From Pseudomonas azadiae (lineage in GTDB: Bacteria; Pseudomonadota; Gammaproteobacteria; Pseudomonadales; Pseudomonadaceae): a stretch of DNA of 64,000 bases. A program made the position numbers and the translations under genes. Where the stretch lies: contig NZ_JAHSTY010000001.1 in assembly GCF_019145355.1 (NCBI RefSeq), positions 3,410,001 through 3,474,000 of the forward strand, in the 5' to 3' direction. Below, one piece after another: positions 32,772 to 41,827 of this stretch (position 1 is the first letter of the stretch; the number at the start of each line of letters is the position of its first letter). The notes below the pieces were generated by a model, which saw nothing but the letters and a program-made list of their open reading frames with translations, searched no databases and had not been told where the DNA came from.

Positions 32772-34213
32772 TGCGTTTGTCTGAGCTGAAAACCGCCGGT
32801 CGCACTCCGGATCTGCCCCTGACCCTTGAGCTGGCCGATGCGGCGGGCCCGGGTCAATTGCAACTGCTGAGCCTGCTGCGCGTACTGCCGGGCGAGCGCT
32901 ACGTGGGCGCAGCGGTGTGGCGCGGGCGTCCGGTGCTGGCCAAGTTGCTGGTAGGCGGCAAGGCTGCGCGACATTTTCAGCGTGAACTCAGCGGTGTTCG
33001 GCTGCTCGCCGAGCAAGGCCTGACCACGCCGTTGCTGTTGGCCGATGGCTTGCAGGAAGGCGAGGGCGGCTGGCTGCTGTTCGAATTTATCGAAGGCGCC
33101 GAAAGCCTGGCCGATGCCTGGCATGCCGTCGAAAACCTGCCGCCGCTGGCCGATGAGCAAACGGCGGTGCTCGCCCAAGCGCTGGGCGCGATCGCCCAGA
33201 TGCACACCAAAGGCTTGTGGCAGGAGGACCTGCACCTGGACAACCTGCTGCGTCAGGACGGCAAACTGTACCTGATCGATGGCGCCGGGATTCGTGTGGA
33301 AGAGGCGGGCAAGCCCCTGTCACGCAACCGCGTATTGGAAAACCTCGGAGTGTTTTTCGCCCAGTTGCCGAAGAACCTCGAAGCGTTTACCGAAGAGTTG
33401 CTGGTGTACTACCTGCTCGGCAACGGCGAACACGCCTTGCCGCTGCAAGCGTTGGAAAAACAGGTGCGCAAAGTCAGTGCTTGGCGCCTGAAGGATTTTC
33501 TCAACAAGGTCGGCCGTGAATGCACCCTGTTCAGCGTGCAGCGCGGGCCGTTTGCGCTGCGTTCCATCCGTCGCGAGGAAGAAGCCGCGATGCTGCCGGT
33601 GCTTGATCAGGCTGATGCGTTGCTCGAGCAGGGCCATCTGTTCAAGACCGGTGGGGCCGCCACGGTGGCCAAGGCCGAAGTGGCAGGGCGCTCATTGGTG
33701 CTCAAACGCTACAACATCAAGGGGATCGCCCATTGGCTCAAGCGCTTCTGGCGTCCGAGCCGCGCCTGGCATTCCTGGCGCGAAGGCAATCGCCTGAGTT
33801 TCCTTGGCATCGCCACGCCCAAGCCGCTGGCGGTGCTGGAAAAGCGCTTTTTCTGGCTACGCGGCCGCGCCTACTTGGTGACCGAACTCATCACCGGGCC
33901 GGACATCATCGAGCGCTTCGCGCCCTTTGTCGACAAGGGTGACGCGCCGGAAAACGAACTGCTGGCCCTGGATCATTTGTTTGCCGAACTGATCCGCGAA
34001 CGCATCAGTCATGGTGATCTCAAGGGGCACAACCTGTTCTGGGACAAGGATCGCTGGTCGCTGATCGACCTCGACGCCATGCGCCAGCACAGCTCCGATG
34101 CCAGCTTCGCCCCGGCGTTTGCCAAGGATCGGGCGCGGTTCATGCGCAACTGGCCTGAAAGCAGCGCGTTGTACCAACTGATCGATCAGCGCCTGCCCCG
34201 ACAGATCGCCTGA
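32771..34213 (+). CDS. Tandem double LPS kinase-like protein
   Basis: 480 residues containing two successive kinase-like domains. Domain 1 (about 1-235) has LAKLLVGGKA and the loop QEDLHLDNLL followed by YLIDGAGI. Domain 2 (about 280-480) has LVLKRYNIK, the loop ISHGDLKGHNLFW and SLIDLDAM. Both keep the catalytic Asp. It resembles PA5006 by position. The ATG at 32771 overlaps the previous stop (TGATG) and has GGAG 8 nt upstream. The last gene of the inner-core block. Confidence 0.86.
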   Translation: MRLSELKTAGRTPDLPLTLELADAAGPGQLQLLSLLRVLPGERYVGAAVWRGRPVLAKLLVGGKAARHFQRELSGVRLLAEQGLTTPLLLADGLQEGEGGWLLFEFIEGAESLADAWHAVENLPPLADEQTAVLAQALGAIAQMHTKGLWQEDLHLDNLLRQDGKLYLIDGAGIRVEEAGKPLSRNRVLENLGVFFAQLPKNLEAFTEELLVYYLLGNGEHALPLQALEKQVRKVSAWRLKDFLNKVGRECTLFSVQRGPFALRSIRREEEAAMLPVLDQADALLEQGHLFKTGGAATVAKAEVAGRSLVLKRYNIKGIAHWLKRFWRPSRAWHSWREGNRLSFLGIATPKPLAVLEKRFFWLRGRAYLVTELITGPDIIERFAPFVDKGDAPENELLALDHLFAELIRERISHGDLKGHNLFWDKDRWSLIDLDAMRQHSSDASFAPAFAKDRARFMRNWPESSALYQLIDQRLPRQIA

Positions 34214-34234
34214 ATCTTGCCGGCGTGCACATTA

Positions 34235-34369
34235 TGTAGTGAGCGGGCTTGCCCCGCGCTGGGCCGCGAAGCGGCCCCTGAACCAGGCTACTCGGTTCTG
34301 GGCGGAACTCGGCGGTGTCTTTATTGGGGCGGCTTCGCCACCCAGCGCGGGGCAAGCCCGCTCACTACA
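34235..34369. repeat. Inverted repeat of the GCGGGCTTGCCCCGCG class
   Basis: Perfect 29-bp arms (34235-34263 and 34341-34369; TGTAGTGAGCGGGCTTGCCC core) enclose a 77-bp loop that itself has smaller pairings (GGCCGCGAAGCGGCC). This REP class differs from the others in the window. It marks the junction between the LPS kinase block and the ABC transporter operon. The remaining ~160 bp to the transporter start hold no recognised element. Confidence 0.92.
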
Positions 34370-34528
34370 GTGTTGCGTGGGCAACAGTGATTGGGCAGTT
34401 GTGCTTGGGAACGACAGTCTGTTTTCGTCAGTGGTTTGCATCTTGCTGATTTAACTGGATAAAAAAACTGGCATGAGCGCTGCATTGCCACTGGGTGAAC
34501 CCTTTCACCGGTGGCTCAGGAGCCCTGT

Positions 34529-35506
34529 ATGCCTTCCAGCCTTTTCACGCTTTCCCGTTTGATCTGCCTCGGCGCTCTGTTGCTGGGCGGCACAGCCCAC
34601 GCCGCCGACGGCGATGATGCCGTGCCGTCCCTGGCCGGCAAACGTATCGCTGTGAGCATGACCGGTACCAGTCATTATTTCGACATCAAGGCGTTTCAGG
34701 CCCAGGTCGATGAGATCAAGCGCCTGGGCGGTACACCCATCACGCTTGATGCCGGACGCAATGACAAGAACCTGGTCACCCAGCTGCAAACCGTGGTCAC
34801 CCAGAAGCCCGATGCGGTGATCCAGACCCTTGGCACCCTCAGCGTGATCGACCCCTGGCTCAAGCGCATCAGCAAAGCCGGCATTCCGTTGTTCACCATC
34901 GATGCCCCGTCGCAATACAGCCTCAACAACACCACCTCGGATAACGTCGCCACCGGCAAGGCATTGGCCGATCAGTTGATCAAGGATGCCGGCGGCAAGG
35001 GCAAGATCCTGGTGTTCAACGGTTTCTATGGCGTGCCGGTGTGCGCGATCCGTTATGACCAGTTGAAGCTGGCGCTCAAGGATTACCCACAGCTGGAAAT
35101 CATCCAGCCCGAGCTGCGCGACGTGATCCCCAATACCGTGCAGGACGCTTACTCCCAGGTCTCGGCACTGCTCAACAAATACCCGGCGGGCAGCGTCTCT
35201 GCGATCTGGTCGGCGTGGGACATTCCGCAATTGGGCGCGAGCAAGGCATTGATCGATGCCAAACGCACCGAAATCAAGACCTATGGCGTTGACGGCACCC
35301 CTGAAGTGCTGGCCCTGGTCGGCCAGGCGAACTCACCGGTCGGTGCAGTCGTGGCGCAACAGCCGGCACTGATCGGCAAGACCGCCGTGCAGAACGTTGC
35401 GCGCTATTTGGCTGGGCAACGTGACTTGCCCAGGGAAACCCATGTGGCCACATTGCTGACCACCGCCGGCAACCTGGCGCAGGTCCAGCAACTGCGGGGT
35501 GACTGA
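34529..35506 (+). CDS. Periplasmic sugar-binding protein of an ABC importer (RbsB-like)
   Basis: 325 residues with an N-terminal Sec signal peptide (hydrophobic stretch ending GTAHA, cleavage near residue 25) and the two-lobed type I periplasmic binding fold: KRIAVSMTGTSHYFDIKAF, then INAPS-like TIDAPSQYSLNN, then VDGTPEVLALV. The start is the ATG at 34529 with AGGAG 6 nt upstream; a GTG six codons earlier is not supported. First gene of a four-gene operon. The ligand is unknown; similarity in layout is to ribose, rhamnose, AI-2 or galactofuranose systems with two permeases. Confidence 0.9.
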   Translation: MPSSLFTLSRLICLGALLLGGTAHAADGDDAVPSLAGKRIAVSMTGTSHYFDIKAFQAQVDEIKRLGGTPITLDAGRNDKNLVTQLQTVVTQKPDAVIQTLGTLSVIDPWLKRISKAGIPLFTIDAPSQYSLNNTTSDNVATGKALADQLIKDAGGKGKILVFNGFYGVPVCAIRYDQLKLALKDYPQLEIIQPELRDVIPNTVQDAYSQVSALLNKYPAGSVSAIWSAWDIPQLGASKALIDAKRTEIKTYGVDGTPEVLALVGQANSPVGAVVAQQPALIGKTAVQNVARYLAGQRDLPRETHVATLLTTAGNLAQVQQLRGD

Positions 35507-37029
35507 TGACGGCGTTGCACTTGCAGAACCTGCACAAGCGCTTTGGCGCCACGTTGGCGCTGAATGATGCGAGCCTCAAGGTCGAGCGTGGCACCATCCA
35601 TGGGTTGGTGGGCGAGAACGGCGCCGGTAAGTCGACCTTGATCAAGGTGCTGGCCGGCATCCACAAGGCGGACGCCGGGCAAGTGAGTATCGGCGGTCAA
35701 ACGTATGGCGCCTTGTCACCGCGCCAGGTCGACGCATTGGGGGTGCAGTTCATCCACCAGGAGCGCCTGTTGCCGGCGAGTTTTACCGTGGGTGAGGCGC
35801 TGTTTTTTGGTCATGAATTACGCCGAGGTCCGTTTGTGGACCGGCGTCGGCAGCAGCGCGAGGCGCAGCGTTTGCTGGGGGAGTACTTTGACCTGCAGCT
35901 GCCGGCCGGCGCGCTGGTCGGCGAATTGAACAGCGCCGAGCGCCAGGTGCTGCAGATCACGCGGGCCTTGATCCGCCAGCCCAGGATTCTGGTATTCGAC
36001 GAACCCAGCGTGGCGTTGGTCAAGCGTGAAGTCGACCAGTTGCTGCGCATCGTCAAGCGCCTGCGCGACCAAGGTTTGTCGATTCTGTACATCTCCCATT
36101 ACCTGCAGGAAATCGACAGCCTGTGCGATGAGGTCACCGTGTTGCGCAATGGTCGGGACGTGGCGGTGGTGCAGCCACGCCATACCTCCAGTGCTGACAT
36201 TGCGCGGCTGATGGTCAATCGCGAAGTGCAAGACATGTACCCCAAGGCCAAGGTCGAGCTGGGCGGGCCTTTGCTGCAAGTGCGCCGGTTGAGCCTGGCG
36301 CGGCGCTATCGGCAGATCGACCTGCACGTGCGGCGCGGTGAAATTGTCGGTCTCACCGGATTGGTGGGTTCGGGCGCCAAGGAGTTGCTCAAGACCCTGT
36401 TCGGCGTCGAGCAGGCCGACAGCGGCAGCATTCATCTGAACGGGCGTTTGCTGCGCCTGCATTCGCCGGGCCAGGCGGTTGCCGCAGGGGTTGCCCTGGT
36501 GCCGGAAGAGCGGCGCAGCCAGGGGATTTCGCCGCTGTTGTCGGTGTTGGAAAACCTCACGCTGGCGAGCCTTGGCAGGTTCACTCGCTGGGGCCTGTTG
36601 AGTCGCGCCAGGGAGCGGGCGGAAAGCGTGCGGCTGATCGATGAGCTGGCGATCAAGACGCCTGGTCCGCAGGCGGCGGTCAGCCAACTCAGCGGCGGCA
36701 ACCAGCAGAAAGTCGCCTTGGGCAAGTGGCTCAGTCGCCGTTCGGCTGTGTACCTGCTCGATGAACCCTGCGTGGGTGTGGATGTGGGGGCCAAGGTCGA
36801 GATCTATCGCGTGATCGGGCGCCTGGTGGAGCAGGGCGCTGCGGTGTTGGTGCTGTCTTCGGATCTGCCTGAGCTGCTGGGCATCAGCGATCGAATCCTG
36901 GTGCTGCATCGCGGTGAAATCGCCGGTGAGTTTCGGGCTGGCGAGGCTGACAGCGATCAGTTGCTGGCGTGTGCCACCGGGGCAGTACCGGCGGCCGCTA
37001 CGTCGGTGCGGGAGGTTGAACATGCTTGA
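35506..37029 (+). CDS. ABC importer ATPase with two nucleotide-binding domains (RbsA/MglA type)
   Basis: A 507-residue fused ATPase. NBD1 has a good Walker A (GENGAGKST, 36-44) and Walker B (ILVFDEPSVAL), but its signature reads LNSAERQ. NBD2 has the usual degenerate Walker A (LVGSGAKELL, no GK) and a canonical LSGGNQQK signature with DEPCVGVD. This asymmetry is normal in carbohydrate uptake class 2 transporters. It overlaps the binding-protein stop by one base and the permease start by 8 nt. Confidence 0.93.
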   Translation: MTALHLQNLHKRFGATLALNDASLKVERGTIHGLVGENGAGKSTLIKVLAGIHKADAGQVSIGGQTYGALSPRQVDALGVQFIHQERLLPASFTVGEALFFGHELRRGPFVDRRRQQREAQRLLGEYFDLQLPAGALVGELNSAERQVLQITRALIRQPRILVFDEPSVALVKREVDQLLRIVKRLRDQGLSILYISHYLQEIDSLCDEVTVLRNGRDVAVVQPRHTSSADIARLMVNREVQDMYPKAKVELGGPLLQVRRLSLARRYRQIDLHVRRGEIVGLTGLVGSGAKELLKTLFGVEQADSGSIHLNGRLLRLHSPGQAVAAGVALVPEERRSQGISPLLSVLENLTLASLGRFTRWGLLSRARERAESVRLIDELAIKTPGPQAAVSQLSGGNQQKVALGKWLSRRSAVYLLDEPCVGVDVGAKVEIYRVIGRLVEQGAAVLVLSSDLPELLGISDRILVLHRGEIAGEFRAGEADSDQLLACATGAVPAAATSVREVEHA

Positions 37030-37972
37030 AGCACTGCTGCGGCGTGGGTCGGTGGGCGTATTTCTGGCGATCCTGTTGGGGTTCGCCGTGGCGGCGCCGA
37101 ACTTCTTGTCGCTGGGCAACCTGGCCAATGTGTTCAGCCAGTCGGCGATCCTGGGGGTGCTGGCTTTTGGGTTGACCTGCGTGATTATCGGCGGTGGTTC
37201 GAATGTCGTCGCCGGTGGGCTCGATCTGTCGTTGGCGGCCAACCTGGGGTTGTGTGCGGCGGTGTTCAGCCGCCTCAACAATGCCGGCCTGGAGCTGTGG
37301 GTATCGCTGTTGCTGACCCTGGCATGCGGCCTGGGGGTCGGCCTGCTCAATGGGCTGGCCGTGGTGGTGCTGCGTTTGCCGCCGTTGTTGGCGACCCTGG
37401 CGAGCATGAACGTGCTGGCCGGGTTGGAACTGGTGCTGACCGAAAACACAGTGGTCTCCACTGACTCGCCGTTGCTGGATCTGCTCAGCGGCGGGACCTG
37501 GTTGGGCGTGCCGGCCCTGGCATGGGTGCTGCTGGTGATGGCGGGGCTGCTGACCTTGCTGATCCAGCATTCGCCATACGGGTTGCGCTTGCATGCGGTC
37601 GGAGAGTACCCCCAGGCTGCCGAGGCGGCGGGCATTCGTGTGCCCCGCTATGTGTTGTCGAGCTATCTACTGTCGGGGCTGTCTGCCGCCGTGGCCGCGC
37701 TGTGTTCGGCGGCTTTTTTCAGCGGCAGCACCACGGGTTCAGGCGATATGCTGTTGTCGGTGGTGGCGATTGCCTTTCTCGGTGTGGTGTTTTCCCGGCG
37801 CCTGGTGGCGAGCATTCCGGGCACCTTGCTGGCGGCGCTGTTGATCGGGTTTTTGATCAATGGCTTTCAATTGCTTAACGTTTCGAGCTTTTGGGTCAAC
37901 GGCGTGCAGGGCGTTTTGATCCTGCTGATCGTCGCGGCGTCCAGCGCATTGAATCGGGGGGCGACGGCATGA
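37022..37972 (+). CDS. ABC sugar permease 1
   Basis: 316 residues with about nine hydrophobic helices, of the RbsC/branched-chain permease superfamily; the conserved cytoplasmic loop is seen as AVGEYPQAAEAAGI. The ATG at 37022 lies inside the ATPase gene (8-nt overlap). It partners the second permease as a heterodimer. Confidence 0.9.
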   Translation: MLEALLRRGSVGVFLAILLGFAVAAPNFLSLGNLANVFSQSAILGVLAFGLTCVIIGGGSNVVAGGLDLSLAANLGLCAAVFSRLNNAGLELWVSLLLTLACGLGVGLLNGLAVVVLRLPPLLATLASMNVLAGLELVLTENTVVSTDSPLLDLLSGGTWLGVPALAWVLLVMAGLLTLLIQHSPYGLRLHAVGEYPQAAEAAGIRVPRYVLSSYLLSGLSAAVAALCSAAFFSGSTTGSGDMLLSVVAIAFLGVVFSRRLVASIPGTLLAALLIGFLINGFQLLNVSSFWVNGVQGVLILLIVAASSALNRGATA

Positions 37973-38895
37973 GCGCGCGCGCATTATTGCCGCTGACATT
38001 GCCACTGGTGTTCACGCTGATCGTCGTGGTGTTTGCGCTGCAGGCGCCGGGCTTTCTCAGTGTCGGCAACCTGCAAAGCCTGTTGCTGAATAACTTTGTG
38101 CTGCTGGCGATTGTCGCCATCGGCATGACGTACGCCGTGGCGGCCGGCGGTATCGACCTGTCGGTGGGCACGTCGCTGGATTTCGCCAGTTTCGGCTTTG
38201 TGGTGCTGCTCAATGCGGGTCATGGTTGGGCGTTCGCTGCGACAGGCGCGCTGATCGCGGCGCTACTGGTGGGCGTGGTGAATGCAGGCCTTATCGCCGG
38301 GCTGCGCATCAGCCCGTTCCTTGCCACCCTGGGCACGTTGTTTATCGGCACCAGCGCCCAGCAATTGCTTTCGGATGGCGGCCAGCCAATCTATATCGTC
38401 CAAGGCTTGAAGCCTGAACTCACGGGCCTCACGCCGTTGCTGATTGTCTTGGGGCTGGGGCTGTTCTACGGGCTGGCGCTCGCGCGCGGACGCTTGGGCC
38501 GAGAACTGCTGGCTCAGGGCACCCAGCCGCTGCTGGCGTATTACTCAGGGTTGTCGGTGCGACGCATTGTCACCGTGGTTGCCCTGGCGACCGCGCTGGC
38601 CTGCGGTGTGGCGGGCGTGCTGCTCGGCTCGACAGTCAGCGCGTACGTGCCGCTGTCCGGCAATGCGTTCTTGCTCAACGCAATTGGCGCGGTCTTCATC
38701 GGTACTACGCTGAGTCGACAGGGCCGGGCGAATATTCCCGGGACCCTGCTGGGCGTGCTGTTCATCAACGTCATCGCCAATGGGCTGCTGCTGATTGGCT
38801 GGAATTTCTACTGGCAGCAGGTGGCGACCGGCGTGCTGATCTTTGCCGTGTTGACCTTCAGCTTTGCCAGTCGGCGCCTGCTGGAGCGCTATTAG
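37969..38895 (+). CDS. ABC sugar permease 2
   Basis: 308 residues, homologous in layout to the preceding permease: IGMTYAVAAGGIDLSVGTSL near residues 40-60 and the final helices YVPLSGNAFLLNAIGAVFIG. The ATPase-contacting loop is less conserved (RELLAQGTQPLLAYYSGL). It starts in an ATGA overlap. The gene ends 6 bp before a convergent small gene, so no terminator separates them. Confidence 0.9.
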   Translation: MSARALLPLTLPLVFTLIVVVFALQAPGFLSVGNLQSLLLNNFVLLAIVAIGMTYAVAAGGIDLSVGTSLDFASFGFVVLLNAGHGWAFAATGALIAALLVGVVNAGLIAGLRISPFLATLGTLFIGTSAQQLLSDGGQPIYIVQGLKPELTGLTPLLIVLGLGLFYGLALARGRLGRELLAQGTQPLLAYYSGLSVRRIVTVVALATALACGVAGVLLGSTVSAYVPLSGNAFLLNAIGAVFIGTTLSRQGRANIPGTLLGVLFINVIANGLLLIGWNFYWQQVATGVLIFAVLTFSFASRRLLERY

Positions 38896-38901
38896 TCGAG
38901 G

Positions 38902-39171
38902 CTATTGCGCGTTGACCAGCGTCGTACGGGTTTTGTATTCGCCTTGGATGACGTCCTGGGTGGTAAAGAAATACCCGTAGTCCTGCAGGTACATGACCGT
39001 GCTGGTGGCCTGGTAGCTGTGGGTGGCGCGGCGGATTTTAAGCGGACCGTTGGCAGCGCCGGGCTCGATGAACACGTCAGTGCGCAAGCTGGAAGAGCCC
39101 AAGTCGCGCTTCTCCATAAGATGACGCAGAGGCTTGGCTGCCACGGGCATGCCCAATGCGGTGTGTTTCAT
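38902..39171 (-). CDS. Hypothetical 89-residue protein downstream of the TonB receptor
   Basis: A small soluble-looking protein with no signal peptide or membrane segment. I do not recognise a family. Sequence features are KRDLGSSSLRTDVFIEPGA and a Tyr/Phe-rich stretch YLQDYGYFFTTQDV. AAGGAA 6 nt before the ATG at 39169-39171 supports translation. It lies 75 bp after the receptor gene on the same strand, so cotranscription is likely. It could be a partner of the receptor, but function is not inferable. Confidence 0.6.
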   Translation of the reverse strand: MKHTALGMPVAAKPLRHLMEKRDLGSSSLRTDVFIEPGAANGPLKIRRATHSYQATSTVMYLQDYGYFFTTQDVIQGEYKTRTTLVNAQ

Positions 39172-39246
39172 GTGCGTTCCTTGCAGACTGGAAGTTTGAT
39201 CAGGCCTTTCGACCGCCCGCATCAGGTTTTTTGCCGGCCGCGCTGA

Positions 39247-41331
39247 TCAGAATGCGTACTGCGCGCCTGCGCCCGCATACCAGGAGCGCCCTGGCGCTGC
39301 TTCGTAATAGCGGCTGTTGCCGTCGCCGACGATGACCGAGCCGACGTACTGGCGATCCAGCAGGTTGTCCAGGCGCAAGGTCTGGTGAAAGGTCCAGTGC
39401 TCGACGTTCTGCTCGAAGCGCGCACGCCAGTTGAACACGCTGTAGGCCGGTGCGGCGTGCTGGTTGTTGGTGTCCTCGACGTAGACCTTGCTGCGGTAAA
39501 TGCCTTCGATGGCGGTGCTGACCCAGTCGCGGGGTTTCCAGTTCAGTTCGGCGAACACGGTGGTTTGCGGCACGCCGGGCAAGTAGTTGCCCTTGTCGAC
39601 GGTGGTTGCACCGCCGCTGACAAAGTCACTGTCGTAGGTGGCTTGCAGGCGGGTGTAGGCGAGGTTGGAGGTCCAGTGTTCGCTGAGCTGGCTCTCAATG
39701 CCCAGTTCGAAGCCGCGGCGCAGGGTGCGGCCGGCGTTTTGGTAGCTGGTGCGGCCGGCCAGGGCTTGATAGACCACCAATTCGTCCTCAGTGGTGATCT
39801 GGAAAACGGCGGCGTTGATTCGCGTGTTGTCGAGCTGTGCCTTCAGTCCCAACTCGTACTGAGTGCTCTGCGAGGGCTTCAGGCCAAAGTTGAACCCTTC
39901 GACACTGCCCGGCGCATAGGCCAGTTCGGCCTGGGTCGGTGTTTCGAAGCCTTTGCCGGCGCTGAAATAACCATGTAGCTGCGGCGTGAAGGCATACATC
40001 ACGCTCATTGAAGGGGTGTTTTTCTGATAGGTTTTGTTGCCGCTTGAGTCGCCGTTGCTGATGAATTGATCGTCCACCTCCAACTCCATGGTGCTGTGGC
40101 GAATGCCGGCTTGCAGCGTCCAGCGGTCCAAGCCCCAGTTGGCCTGGATGTAAGGGTCGAAGCTGCGCGCGGTGTCAATTTCATCACGGCGTAGTTGGCC
40201 TTTTACGCCAAGGCTGTTGCCGCTGTAGTTCTGGTAGCCGTGGCGACTGTCTTCGCTCTGGTCGAAGTCCAGGCCGGTGATGATCGTCAGCTCGCCCGGT
40301 GCGCTGTCTACGGGATGCATCCAGCGCACGCTGGCGCCGTAGAACTTGCGGTCGAATTGCACCACGCCGCCGCCACGTTCGTTTGCGGGTGTGCCTTTGG
40401 GTATCGACAGATACTGGATCACACTTCGCCGCCCCGTGTACGCATTCACCTGCAACGTCGCATCGCCGATGTAGCGCTCGTAGTTCATGCCCACTTGCTG
40501 ATGATCGATGCTTTTGCGCGTGTTGTAGGCCAGCGCATTTGCACTCACCGAGCGTGGGTCGGCCTTGTACGCCGCCCAGGTCTGTCCCAGCGGGTCCTGC
40601 GTGCCGTTTTGCTCCAGGCTACTGTAGATCAGCGCCAGCTTGCTGTCGTCATCCGGCTGGACGTTGAGCTTGGCGAAGGTCTGGTCGCGGCGCGCGCTGC
40701 TGTGGTCGCGGTAGCCGTTGGTGTCTATGCGTGAGGCGTCGAGTACGAAGCCTGTGCCATTCGCTGCGCCCTCGGCGGTCAGGTGGTGCTTGTTCAAACC
40801 GTCGCTGCCCACCAGGGTTTCGGCGCCGATGCGCGGCGGGCCTTCGCCGTCGCGGGAGAACATCTGGATCACCCCGCCGGCATTGCTGCCATACAGCGTG
40901 GCGGCCGGGCCGCGCAACACTTCGATGCGCTCGGCGGTGTCGAGGTTGAAGGTGGCCGCCTGGCCCTGGCCGTCGGGCGTGCTGGCGGGGATGCCGTCGG
41001 CGATCAATTTGATGCCGCGCACGCCGAAGGCCGAGCGGGCACCGAAGCCACGGGAAGAAATCTGCAGGTCCTGAGCATAGTTCTGGCGGTTCTGCACCAC
41101 CAGCCCGGGTACACGGGACAGGACTTCGGAAGCGTTGATGCCCAATTGACCCTCACTGATCTGCTCGCGGCTGATGCCGTCGACCGAGTAGGGCAGGTCG
41201 AAGGTCGGGCTGGCGCTGCGCGAGCCGGTGACCACGCTGGGGTCGAGGACCAGCGGTGCGTCATCAGCCATAGCGGCATTACTCAGCAGCAGGCCGGGAA
41301 GCAACAGGGTGCAGCGCGTGAGGGTATTCAT
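39247..41331 (-). CDS. pqqU: TonB-dependent outer-membrane receptor, PqqU/YncD-like
   Basis: 694 residues: signal peptide (about 1-22, cut after AMA), a plug with RVPGLVVQNRQNYAQDLQIS, FGVRGIKLIADGIP and EVLRGPAATLYGSNAGGVI, then a 22-strand-type barrel ending in aromatic YAF. Several stretches (VQNRQNYAQDLQ, DGIPA.TPDGQGQ, NFGLKPS, FETPT, DNLLDRQYVGSVIV) match my memory of E. coli YncD, shown to import pyrroloquinoline quinone. Substrate is inferred from this resemblance only. No iron-type regulator or Fur box was recognised. The small gene downstream is probably in the same unit. Confidence 0.82.
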   Translation of the reverse strand: MNTLTRCTLLLPGLLLSNAAMADDAPLVLDPSVVTGSRSASPTFDLPYSVDGISREQISEGQLGINASEVLSRVPGLVVQNRQNYAQDLQISSRGFGARSAFGVRGIKLIADGIPASTPDGQGQAATFNLDTAERIEVLRGPAATLYGSNAGGVIQMFSRDGEGPPRIGAETLVGSDGLNKHHLTAEGAANGTGFVLDASRIDTNGYRDHSSARRDQTFAKLNVQPDDDSKLALIYSSLEQNGTQDPLGQTWAAYKADPRSVSANALAYNTRKSIDHQQVGMNYERYIGDATLQVNAYTGRRSVIQYLSIPKGTPANERGGGVVQFDRKFYGASVRWMHPVDSAPGELTIITGLDFDQSEDSRHGYQNYSGNSLGVKGQLRRDEIDTARSFDPYIQANWGLDRWTLQAGIRHSTMELEVDDQFISNGDSSGNKTYQKNTPSMSVMYAFTPQLHGYFSAGKGFETPTQAELAYAPGSVEGFNFGLKPSQSTQYELGLKAQLDNTRINAAVFQITTEDELVVYQALAGRTSYQNAGRTLRRGFELGIESQLSEHWTSNLAYTRLQATYDSDFVSGGATTVDKGNYLPGVPQTTVFAELNWKPRDWVSTAIEGIYRSKVYVEDTNNQHAAPAYSVFNWRARFEQNVEHWTFHQTLRLDNLLDRQYVGSVIVGDGNSRYYEAAPGRSWYAGAGAQYAF

Positions 41332-41506
41332 GAGTTAGCCGGCATCCATGGCGCAATGGGGAATAAACGCGCAAAAGGACGCAAGTTTAATGGTTCGGCG
41401 AATCTTTGCCATTCTCGGAAGCTTCTTACGCGCCCTGTCGGCGTACCGAAGCTGAACCGACGACGGGCGGATGCTAGCGTGGCGAACGATTGATCGGAGA
41501 CTCGCC

Positions 41507-41827
41507 ATGACAATAAGAACACTTGCAGTACTGGGCATTGTTTCGTTGGCTGCCAGCGGCTGCGGCACGCTCAATACGGTGTTTCGCGAAGACATCGCCG
41601 CCACCCGTGAACTGCGCAAGCAAAAAACCTACTGCGAAGCCATTCCGCGTATCTACAGCGGCCTAGCGTTCGATTTTTGCCTGCTGCACGCCACACCCGA
41701 CCCCACGGGTGTGCTCATCCCCCTTGCGCTGGCTGATATCGCCGCATCGGGCGTGTTGGACACGATGGTGCTGCCCTACACGGTCTATCGGCAAATCGAA
41801 GACGGCAACATCAGAATCTACCGCTGA
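41507..41827 (+). CDS. Small YceK/YidQ-type lipoprotein
   Basis: 106 residues with a lipoprotein signal (MTIRTLAVLGIVSLAASGC, lipobox Cys19). The mature part has CGTL, two further Cys (YCEAIP, FDFCLLH), and an IPLALADIAASGVLDTMVLP segment, the pattern of the DUF1375 YceK family. The start is the ATG at 41507 with GGAG 7 nt upstream. Glycine follows the lipid Cys, which favours outer-membrane sorting. Function of the family is unknown. Confidence 0.8.
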   Translation: MTIRTLAVLGIVSLAASGCGTLNTVFREDIAATRELRKQKTYCEAIPRIYSGLAFDFCLLHATPDPTGVLIPLALADIAASGVLDTMVLPYTVYRQIEDGNIRIYR

